This document shows, one piece after another, positions 46,820 through 54,458 of a stretch of DNA of 64,000 nucleotides. The position numbers and the translations under genes were made by a program. This stretch comes from Nesterenkonia populi (GTDB lineage: Bacteria; Actinomycetota; Actinomycetes; Actinomycetales; Micrococcaceae), in assembly GCF_007994735.1 (NCBI RefSeq), contig NZ_VOIL01000001.1:2232001-2296000 (forward strand), read 5' to 3'. The notes beneath the pieces are model-generated. The model saw only the letters and a list, made by a program, of their open reading frames with translations. It made no database searches and was not told the DNA's origin. Numbering within the stretch: position 1 is the first letter of the stretch; each line of letters starts with the position of its first letter.

Positions 46820-47299
46820 ATGACGGTCACCGATCAGCAGCAGGACGCACAGCGACATCCTGCCCACGACCAGCTGGCCCAGCGGTACGGCGCCCCCAGG
46901 CGCCGCCTCTCCGACCGCACCAAGAAATGGGGAGTCGTCGGGGCACTGGTCGCCGCATGCGCCGCTGCCGCCTGGTTCACCTATGACATGGCCCACGGCC
47001 AGCTTGAGTACCAGGACGTCGGCTACCAGATCGTCTCCGAGACCCGTGCGGTGATCGACTACGAGGTCACCAAAGACTTCGACGCCACCGCCCAATGCGC
47101 CCTGCAGGTCCTCGACGACTCCTACGCCGTCGTCGGGCACCGCATCGTCACCATCGGCCCCCACGAGGGGGAGAGCGCCGCCGACCGCAGCCAGTACTAC
47201 CAGTCCGATCTGCGCACCGAGTACCGGGGCGTCACCGGCGTCGTGGACTCCTGCTGGCTCGTCGAGGAAAGCACCGCGGAGCAGAAGAACCCCAGATGA
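46820..47299 (+). CDS. DUF4307 membrane protein
   Basis: A 159-residue protein with a basic cytoplasmic N terminus, one membrane helix at about 43-60 (KKWGVVGALVAACAAAAWF) and an extracytoplasmic beta-rich domain with two cysteines (AQCALQVLDD and VVDSCWLVEE). The family is actinobacterial and commonly lies divergent from mca and upstream of greA. Function unknown. Confidence 0.88.
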   Translation: MTVTDQQQDAQRHPAHDQLAQRYGAPRRRLSDRTKKWGVVGALVAACAAAAWFTYDMAHGQLEYQDVGYQIVSETRAVIDYEVTKDFDATAQCALQVLDDSYAVVGHRIVTIGPHEGESAADRSQYYQSDLRTEYRGVTGVVDSCWLVEESTAEQKNPR

Positions 47300-47303
47300 G
47301 ACT

Positions 47304-47331
47304 GTGACAGGCCGCCGGGGAGGCCTATGAT
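47304..47331 (+). promoter_or_regulatory. greA promoter, probably leaderless
   Basis: GTGACA and TATGAT are spaced by 16 bp, the best -35/-10 pair seen in the window. TATGAT ends 6 nt before the greA ATG, which would put the transcript start at the start codon. Confidence 0.65.
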
Positions 47332-47337
47332 GTCTGG

Positions 47338-47841
47338 ATGACGACGAACACTTCAGAGACCGACGAGAACGCCCAGTGGCTGAGCCAGGAGGCCTACGAC
47401 CGCCTCTCCGGCGAGCTGGAGCACCTCAAGGGCCCCGGCCGGCAGGAGGTCGTGGACCGCATCTCCGCAGCCCGTGACGAGGGTGACCTGAAGGAGAACG
47501 GCGGCTACCACGCCGCCAAGGAGGAGCAGGGCAAGGCGGAGGCGCGCATCCGCTACCTCGAGCAGCTCCTGGAGAGCGCGGTGGTGGGCGACGCCCCCGA
47601 GGGCGACGGCACTGTGCAGCCCGGCCAGCTGGTCAGGGCGAAGGTGGCCGGCCGCGAGCTCGAGTTCCTGTTCGGCAACCGTGAGATCGCCGGGGACTCC
47701 GACCTGACCGTCTACTCCCCCAGCTCTCCCATGGGTGAGGCCATCAACGGCACCAAGGCTGGCGACGAAGTCACCTACACCGCGCCCAACGGCCGCGAGA
47801 TCGAGGTCGAGATCATCTCCGCCGAGACCTACACCGGCTGA
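47338..47841 (+). CDS. greA: Transcription elongation factor GreA
   Basis: Binds RNA polymerase through the secondary channel and stimulates cleavage of backtracked RNA. The 167 residues have the N-terminal coiled coil with the acidic tip ARDEGDLKENGGYHAAKEEQ near residue 45 and the C-terminal FKBP-like domain with YSPSSPMGEAINGTKAGDEV near 125. Usual length. It follows DUF4307 by 38 bp with its own promoter. Confidence 0.96.
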   Translation: MTTNTSETDENAQWLSQEAYDRLSGELEHLKGPGRQEVVDRISAARDEGDLKENGGYHAAKEEQGKAEARIRYLEQLLESAVVGDAPEGDGTVQPGQLVRAKVAGRELEFLFGNREIAGDSDLTVYSPSSPMGEAINGTKAGDEVTYTAPNGREIEVEIISAETYTG

Positions 47842-47974
47842 GGCGGCGCTCCGCTCACAGACGGCGACGGCGACCCTCCCAACGCTTTGGGGGCCGGTCG
47901 CCATCCGCCTGCGGGGCGTGCCCGCGCCGCACCGGGCGCCCTGAGGTCAGGAGCGATACCGGGCGGCGCAGGAA

Positions 47975-49264
47975 CTAGTGGAGCACAAGAGGCTCATAGC
48001 CTTCGGCGCGGAGGCTTTCGAGCACCTGCTCGGAGTGCTCGGTGCCCTTGGTCTCCATGGTGATGGTGATGGAGACGTCTCCCATGGAGAGGTCGCTGCC
48101 GATGGGGCTGTGGTCCACACCGGTGACGTTCGCGTCCGTGGAGGCGATGAGCCGGGAGATCGTCGCCAGCTCCCCAGGCCTGTCCTGCAGCATGATCTTC
48201 ACCCGCAGGAACCGGTCGGCGGCGGCGAGGCCGTGCTGGATGACACGCATCATCAGCATGGGATCGATATTGCCTCCGGAGAGCACCGCGGCAATGTTCT
48301 TCGCCTCGACGCCGAGCTCGGCGAGCTTGCCCTCCAACAGGGCGGCCACGCCGACGGCGCCGGCCGGCTCGACCACCATCTTGGAGCGTTCCAGCAGGAA
48401 GATCAGCGCCTGGGCGATCGCGTCCTCCGAGACAGTGACGACGTCGTCGACGAGTTCCCTGATGATCTCGAAGGGGATCTCGCCGGGCTGGCCCACGGCG
48501 ATGCCGTCGGCGATGGTCCGCTTCGCCTTCTTGATGGGAACCACTGAGTCGGCGGCCAGGGACGGCGGGTAGGCGGCGGCGTTCTCCGCCTGGACTCCGA
48601 TCACCCGGATATGCCGACCCTGCTCCGCGGCCTTGGCCTTCAGGGCCACCGCGGCGCCTGCGATCAGGCCGCCGCCGCCGATCCCCATCAGCACCGTGTC
48701 CACCTCGGGCTGCTGCTCGAGGAGCTCCAGGCCTATGGTGCCCTGGCCGGCCACCACGTCGGTGTGGTTGAACGGGTGGATGAAGACGGCGCCGGTCTCA
48801 TCCGCATACCGCTGAGCCTCAGCGAGCGCCTCATCCACGGTGGAGCCGTGCAGGACCACTTCGGCCCCGTGGTCCCGTGTGGCGGCCACCTTCGGCAGCG
48901 CCGCACCCCGCGGCATGTAGATGCGGGCGGTGATGCCCAGCTTCTTCGCCGCCAGGGCCACGCCCTGCGCGTGATTGCCGGCGGAGGCGGCGACGACGCC
49001 GCGTGCCTTCTCCTCCGGCGCGAGCCGGCTCATCCGGACGTAGGCGCCGCGCACTTTGAAGGAGCCGGCGCGCTGAAGGTTCTCCGCCTTGAAGTGGACA
49101 GTGGCATCCAGCATCCGGCCCATCGCCCGGGAGTGCTCCACGGGGGTCGGCACGATGACGTCCGCGAGCTCCTCGCGGGCGGCGATGATGTCCTCCAAGG
49201 TCACCGAGAGCTGCTGGTGCGCGGGTTTCGGGTCTGCTCCGCTGCTCTGCGGCGTGCTTCTCAT
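47975..49264 (-). CDS. ilvA: Threonine ammonia-lyase (biosynthetic type)
   Basis: Deaminates threonine to 2-oxobutyrate for isoleucine synthesis. The 429-residue PLP enzyme has the lysine in NLQRAGSFKVRGAY near residue 63, SAGNHAQGVALAAKKLG near 93, GIGGGGLIAG near 195, and a C-terminal ACT-like regulatory domain of about 85 residues. Shorter C terminus than E. coli IlvA, typical of the TdcB/actinobacterial form. It overlaps the upstream permease gene by 4 nt. Confidence 0.95.
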   Translation of the reverse strand: MRSTPQSSGADPKPAHQQLSVTLEDIIAAREELADVIVPTPVEHSRAMGRMLDATVHFKAENLQRAGSFKVRGAYVRMSRLAPEEKARGVVAASAGNHAQGVALAAKKLGITARIYMPRGAALPKVAATRDHGAEVVLHGSTVDEALAEAQRYADETGAVFIHPFNHTDVVAGQGTIGLELLEQQPEVDTVLMGIGGGGLIAGAAVALKAKAAEQGRHIRVIGVQAENAAAYPPSLAADSVVPIKKAKRTIADGIAVGQPGEIPFEIIRELVDDVVTVSEDAIAQALIFLLERSKMVVEPAGAVGVAALLEGKLAELGVEAKNIAAVLSGGNIDPMLMMRVIQHGLAAADRFLRVKIMLQDRPGELATISRLIASTDANVTGVDHSPIGSDLSMGDVSITITMETKGTEHSEQVLESLRAEGYEPLVLH

Positions 49265-50793
49265 GAGTCTCCATCCCGGGGGCGCTCGTCGGTTGCTGGC
49301 TTGGGGGCAGGGACGGACGGCCCGTCCTCGTCGCTGCTGCTGCTCTGGGAGGAGGGGCCGTCCTCTGCGGCAGGGCGGCCGGCGGGCACGGACCGGCCGG
49401 AGTCGGAGCTGTCCGATCCGGACCGGCCGAACACGGGGCGGTCCGGGTGCAGCCCCGGCACAGTCTCCTTGACGCGGCGCTTGATGGTCTCCCGGCTGGC
49501 CTGCTCCTCCGCCTCAATGACCTCCTTCTGGGCGGCGCGCCTGAAAGCCTCCTCAGCCTGCGTGCGCTGCATCTCCAGGGCTTCGGCGTCGCCGCGCCAC
49601 TCCTCCTTCTTCAGGTACTGGGTAGCGCGTTTGGCGAAGGCGAGGATCGGCACGGCGACCAGGGCGCCGAGGATGCCCATCAGGGTGGTGCCGGCTGTCA
49701 CCGCGAGCACCACGGCCAGCGGGTGCAGCTTCACGGCCTTGCCCATGACGATGGGCTGCAGAACGTTGGACTCGATCTGCTGGACCAGGATGACGACGCC
49801 CAGCATGATCAGCGCCGTGACGAAGCCCTGGTCCACCAGGGCCACGATGACGGCGACAGCACCGGTCACGACGGCGCCGACCACCGGGACGAACCCGCCG
49901 AAGAACACCAGCACGGCGATCGGCAGGGCCAGCGGGATGTCAAGGATGACCGCACCGATGTAGATGCCGACGGCGTCGACGAAGGCCACGAACACCTGCA
50001 CCCGCATGTAGGTGCCCACTGCGGTCCAGCCGCGACGGCCGGCACCGTGAATGGCCGGGCGGTGCTTGCCGGGCACGAACAGGGTCATGTAGTCCCACAG
50101 CTTGCGCCCGTCGGCGAGGAAGAAGATGAGGGTGAAGATCACCAGGACTGCGCCCACACCAAAGTTGGTCGCAGCGGATCCGAACGCCCCCGCGGAGGAC
50201 ATAATGGCGTCCTGGTTCTCCTGGATCCAGCCGACCACCTCGTCGATCGCCTGGTTGAACTCCTCAGTGGAGATTTGGAAGCCGAGGCCCTGAGCGGTCT
50301 GGTCCGCCCAGTCGATCAGCTCGTAGATGCCGGTCTCAACCTGTTCGGCCATATCGGCGAAGCCGGTGACGATTTCTTGGCCCACCAGGAAGAGGATCCC
50401 TGTGATGGCCGCCAGCATCGCGATGATCGTTGTGATCGCGGCGAGGACCTTGGGGAACTTCAGCTTCACGAAGACGTTGTGCAGCGGCCGGATCAGAGTG
50501 GAGAGCAGCCCGGCGATCATCAGCGGGATGAGGAGCAGCATCACATGGCCGAGCAGCCAGATGGCCACCCCGGCGGCGATGAGAATGATGATGATCCGCC
50601 AGGACCACGAGGCGGCGATGCGGATGCCCCAGGGGATGTCCTCCTGGATGCGCTGCTCCTCGGCGATGCGCGGCGAGGAGTGCGGCTGCTCCGGCGGGTG
50701 GGTGCCGGACTCCGGCATCGTGGAGGTTCCCGCCGTGGGGGTGCTCGGCGACTCTGCGCTGCTGTCTGAGGGAGACGGGGCAGGGGTGCTCAT
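49261..50793 (-). CDS. AI-2E family (PerM-like) transporter
   Basis: A 510-residue membrane protein of the AI-2E/PerM family: about eight hydrophobic helices between residues 55 and 390, with GGFVPVVGAVVTGAVAVIVALV near 295 and the conserved EsNVLQPIVMGKAVKLHP run near 340. Both ends are long and disordered: 50 Ser/Pro/Thr-rich residues at the front and about 100 charged Ser/Asp-rich residues at the back. Substrate unknown. It overlaps ilvA by 4 nt. Confidence 0.9.
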   Translation of the reverse strand: MSTPAPSPSDSSAESPSTPTAGTSTMPESGTHPPEQPHSSPRIAEEQRIQEDIPWGIRIAASWSWRIIIILIAAGVAIWLLGHVMLLLIPLMIAGLLSTLIRPLHNVFVKLKFPKVLAAITTIIAMLAAITGILFLVGQEIVTGFADMAEQVETGIYELIDWADQTAQGLGFQISTEEFNQAIDEVVGWIQENQDAIMSSAGAFGSAATNFGVGAVLVIFTLIFFLADGRKLWDYMTLFVPGKHRPAIHGAGRRGWTAVGTYMRVQVFVAFVDAVGIYIGAVILDIPLALPIAVLVFFGGFVPVVGAVVTGAVAVIVALVDQGFVTALIMLGVVILVQQIESNVLQPIVMGKAVKLHPLAVVLAVTAGTTLMGILGALVAVPILAFAKRATQYLKKEEWRGDAEALEMQRTQAEEAFRRAAQKEVIEAEEQASRETIKRRVKETVPGLHPDRPVFGRSGSDSSDSGRSVPAGRPAAEDGPSSQSSSSDEDGPSVPAPKPATDERPRDGDS

Positions 50794-50850
50794 GGCCTCT
50801 ATACTGCCACGCGGAGGCTCAATGCCCGCTGATTGTCCGCTTCATGAGAA

Positions 50851-50881
50851 GCGGCCCGCCGGAGATTCTCCGACGGGCCGC
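50851..50881 (-). terminator. Terminator of the YccA gene
   Basis: GCGGCCCG pairs with CGGGCCGC and, after one mismatch, CGGAG pairs with CTCCG around a 3-nt loop. It lies 25 nt after the YccA stop on the minus strand. Confidence 0.75.
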
Positions 50882-50905
50882 GTCAAGCGCTTCAGCTGCA
50901 GGCGC

Positions 50906-51811
50906 TCAGTCCTGCATGCTTCTGAGAATCGCCAGCAGCCGCAGGATCTCGATGTAGAGCCACACCAGGGAGACGGTGAGGCCGAACGCGGCGGTCCAGC
51001 CGTACTTCTGGTGGACTCCGGCCTTCACGCCTTCGTCGATGTTGGTGAAGTCCAGCACCAGGGAGTAGGTGGCCAGGGCGATGCCGAGCAGGCCGATGAC
51101 CACGCCGAGCCAGCCGGCGCGCATGCCGAACATGCTGTCGGTGACGCCGAAGAGCATCATGCCCAGGTTGACCATGGAGAAGATGAAGTAGCCGAGCACG
51201 GCCACCATGAAGATCTTGTTCAGCTTCGGCGTGGCGCGGACCTTGCCGGACTTGAACAGGATCAGCACCGCGGCGAACACCGAGACGGTGGCGAGCACCG
51301 CCTGCAGCACGATGCCGGGGTACTGGATCTCCAGGATCATGGAGAAGGCGCCGACCACAAAGCCCTGCAGCAGGGAGTAGCCGAGGATCAGGCCGGGGCT
51401 GGGCTCCTTCTTGAAGGCGTTGACCATGCCGAGCCCCAGGCCGCCGAAGACGCCGACCAGCAGCAGCGTGGAGAGCACGCCCAGGTTGGGGGCCTCCATG
51501 CTGCCGCCGAGGGTCACCGTGATGCCCGCGCCCAGCAGCACCACGAGGAAGCTGATGGAGGTCTTGCGGATGACGTCGTCGAACGTCATAGGGGCACCCT
51601 CGGAGCCGGCGGCGTCCGGCAGGCTGTATGACTGCTCCAGGGAGTCTGCCTGCCGGCCGGGCACGCCGTGCTGCTGGGCGTAGGTCTGGTCCTGCCGGCG
51701 GTCCTCAGAGACCGTGCCGGCGTCAGAGTTCATGTAGAAGCGGCGCCGTTCGCGCTTCTGCTCGTTGAACTGGTCCGGGAAGGCACCAGTGTTGAAGATC
51801 GGGTTGGACAT
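50906..51811 (-). CDS. Bax inhibitor-1/YccA family protein
   Basis: A 301-residue membrane protein: about 85 hydrophilic N-terminal residues followed by seven membrane helices, ending in LVWLYIEILRLLAIL as usual for actinobacterial YccA. The conserved DFTNIDEGV stretch lies near 250. Possible calcium leak or membrane-quality role from the wider family. A TAGAAT hexamer about 85 nt upstream (51895-51900, minus strand) may be its -10. Confidence 0.93.
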   Translation of the reverse strand: MSNPIFNTGAFPDQFNEQKRERRRFYMNSDAGTVSEDRRQDQTYAQQHGVPGRQADSLEQSYSLPDAAGSEGAPMTFDDVIRKTSISFLVVLLGAGITVTLGGSMEAPNLGVLSTLLLVGVFGGLGLGMVNAFKKEPSPGLILGYSLLQGFVVGAFSMILEIQYPGIVLQAVLATVSVFAAVLILFKSGKVRATPKLNKIFMVAVLGYFIFSMVNLGMMLFGVTDSMFGMRAGWLGVVIGLLGIALATYSLVLDFTNIDEGVKAGVHQKYGWTAAFGLTVSLVWLYIEILRLLAILRSMQD

Positions 51812-52024
51812 CTGCTTCCGGTCTCCTTCTTCCTCAAGCCTGCCGCCGGACCCGATTGGACCAGCGTGCGTGACTCCGTCGGTAGGTTCCTCATATTCTA
51901 ACGGCTCAGCCCGTCTCGTTATGCCGCGGCCGCCCGGATGAAATAAGCCGGAGGCCGCGGAGGTTCTTGACGAGGGTTCCGGAGCCCATGCTCCGGCCCC
52001 TCACTGAGCAGCACAAGGAGAACC

Positions 52025-52864
52025 ATGAGCGCAGTTCCGCAGATCACTCTGAACAGCGGAGTCACCATCCCGCAGCTGGGCTTCGGGACCTACCAGGTCA
52101 CCCCGGAGACCACGAAGGACACCGTCCTGTCCGCCTTTGAGGTCGGCTTCCGCCACATCGACACCGCCCAGATGTATCGCAATGAGGCCGGCGTCGGGAA
52201 CGCCCTGAAGGAGTCCGGCCTGGGCCGCGGCGAGGTGTTCATCACCTCCAAGCTGAACAACAGCTTCCACAGGTACGAAGACGCTCTGCGCGCCGCCGAC
52301 GAGTCCCTCGCCGCCCTCGGCGTCGAGCAGATGGATCTCTTCCTCATCCACTGGCCGCTGCCGACCATCGAGGTCGACTACGTGGAGACCTGGAAGGCCA
52401 TGATCGAGATCTTTGAGTCCGGCAGGGCCCGCTCCATCGGTGTCTCCAACTTCCAGGTGCCCCACCTGCAGCGGCTGATTCACGAGACGAGCGTGGTTCC
52501 GGCGGTCAATCAGATCGAGGTGCACCCTTACCTGACCAATGAGACGGTCCGCGCCTTCGGCAAGGAGCAGGGCATAGCGACCGAGGCCTGGTCCCCCATC
52601 GCGCAGGGTGCAGTGCTTGAGGACCCGGTGCTCACCGAGATCGCTGAGCGCATCGGGAAGACCACCGCCCAGGTGACTCTGCGGTGGCACATCCAGCGCG
52701 GCGACATCGTCTTCCCGAAGTCGGTCACCCGCTTCCGCATCGAGGAGAACTTCAGCCTCTTCGACTTCGAGCTCACTGACCAGGACATCGAGGCGATCAG
52801 CGCGCTGAACAAGGACCAGCGCACCGGTCCGGACCCGGACAGCTTCGACTACATCCCCCATTAA
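52025..52864 (+). CDS. Aldo/keto reductase
   Basis: A 279-residue NADPH-dependent reductase. The catalytic tetrad is visible: Asp and Tyr in GFRHIDTAQMYRNE near residue 40, Lys in VFITSKLNN near 75 and His in FLIHWPLP near 108. The coenzyme-binding KSVTRFRIEENF lies near 235. Related to 2,5-diketo-gluconate reductases; substrate unknown. An AAGGAG ribosome site lies 5 nt ahead, and a CCGGAGC-CCAT-GCTCCGG hairpin in the leader (51979-51996). Confidence 0.93.
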   Translation: MSAVPQITLNSGVTIPQLGFGTYQVTPETTKDTVLSAFEVGFRHIDTAQMYRNEAGVGNALKESGLGRGEVFITSKLNNSFHRYEDALRAADESLAALGVEQMDLFLIHWPLPTIEVDYVETWKAMIEIFESGRARSIGVSNFQVPHLQRLIHETSVVPAVNQIEVHPYLTNETVRAFGKEQGIATEAWSPIAQGAVLEDPVLTEIAERIGKTTAQVTLRWHIQRGDIVFPKSVTRFRIEENFSLFDFELTDQDIEAISALNKDQRTGPDPDSFDYIPH

Positions 52865-52871
52865 TCATGTG

Positions 52872-52914
52872 CTGAGAAGGGCCGCCCCGTCGCTGACGGG
52901 GCGGCCCTTCTCAG
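52872..52914. terminator. Bidirectional terminator between AKR gene and tRNA-Leu
   Basis: A perfect 20-bp stem with a 3-nt loop: CTGAGAAGGGCCGCCCCGTC and its complement. It starts 7 nt after the AKR stop and directly abuts the 3' end of the tRNA on the other strand, so it probably serves both. Confidence 0.85.
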
Positions 52915-52988
52915 TGCCCCCAGTGGGACTCGAACCCACAACACACAGATTTTAAGTCCGCTGCCTCTGCCGATTGGGCCATGGGGGC
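52915..52988 (-). tRNA. tRNA-Leu(UAA) anticodon, short variable loop
   Basis: A 74-nt cloverleaf: acceptor GCCCCCA/TGGGGGC, D-arm GCCCAATCGGCAGAGGC, anticodon loop CTTAAAA with anticodon TAA, variable loop GTGTT, T-arm GTGGGTTCGAGTCCCAC, discriminator A. The anticodon reads leucine, but the 5-nt variable loop is class I, whereas bacterial leucine tRNAs normally have a long arm. CCA is not encoded. The structure is intact, so it looks like a real gene. Confidence 0.9.
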
Positions 52989-52994
52989 AGGAAA

Positions 52995-53020
52995 GGAGGG
53001 CCGGCCGAAGACGGCCCTCC
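52995..53020 (-). terminator. Terminator of ndh
   Basis: GGAGGGCCG and CGGCCCTCC form a 9-bp stem around an 8-nt loop, 21 nt after the ndh stop and just upstream of the tRNA on the same strand. Confidence 0.75.
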
Positions 53021-53041
53021 AATCCTAGAGCGTGCAATGAA

Positions 53042-54424
53042 CTACTTGGCCGCCTCTTTGTCCTTCTTCTTGCCGGCGGCTGTCTGGAAGGCCTCCCGCG
53101 GACGCTCGAGGTCGCGGATCGGGGTGAAGTCGCGGCCGAACAGCGCCTCCCCGATCCATCCTCCGGCCACACGGGCGGTCCGCTCGATGGTGGGGATCGC
53201 CATGCTGTGGTAGCCGCGGTGGGCGACCCAGGCAGGGAAGCCCTTGAGCTTCAGGCCCATCGGGTTTCCGACGCCCTTGAACATGCCCAGGCCGGCGACG
53301 GCGCCCAGCGACTCATGCTTGTACTGCTGGATCTCGCCGGAGCCCCAGCGGACGGCGAAGAGGTTCTTTGCCAGAACCTTCGCCTGACGGGAGGCGTGCT
53401 GAGCGTTCGGGACGCAGAATCCGCCCGGGCCGGCGCCGGTCAGGTCCGGGATCGCGGCGACGTCGCCGGCGGTCCAGGCGCCCTCGATGGCCTCTCCGTC
53501 CTCATCGAGGATCTGCAGCGTGGCGGAGCCGGTGATGCGGCCGCGCTCGTCCACCGGGAAGGAGGATGAGCGGGCGACGGCGCTCGCAGCCACACCCGCG
53601 GTCCACACCAGGGTGTCGGCCCCGAAGGTGTCCACCTCGGACTTGTCCTTCATGGAGACCAGCTTCAGCTCGCCGTCGACGGCGGAGCCCAGAGAGGTGT
53701 TCAGCAGCACCTCGATGCCGCGGCCGCGCAGATGCTCCACCACGCCCTCGGCCTGGTCCTCGGAGACCTCCGGCATGATCCGGCCCATCGCTTCGACCAT
53801 CACGATGCGCACATCCGACTGGGCCAGCCGAGGGTTGGCGTTCACGGCGGCCCGGATGATGTCCTCCATCTCGGCGACCGTCTCGATGCCGGCGAACCCG
53901 CCGCCGACGACGACGAAGCTCAGGGCACGGGCCTTCTGCGCCTCGTCGGTCATGGTGGAGGCCGCCTCGAGGCGCTCCAGAATGTGGTTGCGCAGCGCCA
54001 CAGCCTCCTCGATGGTCTTCAGACCGATGCCGGCCTCAGCCAGGCCTTCGATCGGAAAGACGCGAGTGGCGGCGCCGGCCCCCATCACGATGTCCTGATA
54101 CGGCACCTCGATGCTCTCGCCCTCGCCCAGGCCGACCACGGCGGTCTTCGCGGCGTGGTCCACGGAAGTGACCTTGCCGCAGATGATCTCCGTGTCCTTG
54201 AGGTGCTGTCGGTGGCTGACCACCGCGTGGCGGGCCTCGATGTGGCCGCCGACGACCTCCGGCAGGAACGGCTGATAGGTCATGTACGGAAGCGGGTCCA
54301 CCAGGGTGACGACGCCGCCGCGCGCCTTGACCTTCTTCTGCAGCTGCTGGGCCACGGTCAGGCCGACGTAGCCGCCGCCGACGACGAGGATGCGAGGTTT
54401 GTCAGAGAGGAGGGTGTGTGCCAT
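53042..54424 (-). CDS. ndh: Type II NADH dehydrogenase
   Basis: Single-subunit flavoprotein passing electrons from NADH to menaquinone without pumping protons; peripheral on the inner membrane face. The 460 residues carry two Rossmann motifs (VVGGGYVGLTVAQQL near 15 and VVVGGGFAGIETVAEM near 173), the YMTYQPFLPEVVGG segment, and an amphipathic C terminus rich in lysine. Two ATGs three codons apart are possible; the second has AGGATG about 9 nt ahead. Confidence 0.95.
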   Translation of the reverse strand: MAHTLLSDKPRILVVGGGYVGLTVAQQLQKKVKARGGVVTLVDPLPYMTYQPFLPEVVGGHIEARHAVVSHRQHLKDTEIICGKVTSVDHAAKTAVVGLGEGESIEVPYQDIVMGAGAATRVFPIEGLAEAGIGLKTIEEAVALRNHILERLEAASTMTDEAQKARALSFVVVGGGFAGIETVAEMEDIIRAAVNANPRLAQSDVRIVMVEAMGRIMPEVSEDQAEGVVEHLRGRGIEVLLNTSLGSAVDGELKLVSMKDKSEVDTFGADTLVWTAGVAASAVARSSSFPVDERGRITGSATLQILDEDGEAIEGAWTAGDVAAIPDLTGAGPGGFCVPNAQHASRQAKVLAKNLFAVRWGSGEIQQYKHESLGAVAGLGMFKGVGNPMGLKLKGFPAWVAHRGYHSMAIPTIERTARVAGGWIGEALFGRDFTPIRDLERPREAFQTAAGKKKDKEAAK

Positions 54425-54458
54425 ACCGCTCATCCTATAGGTATGCGTCCCGAGGGCG

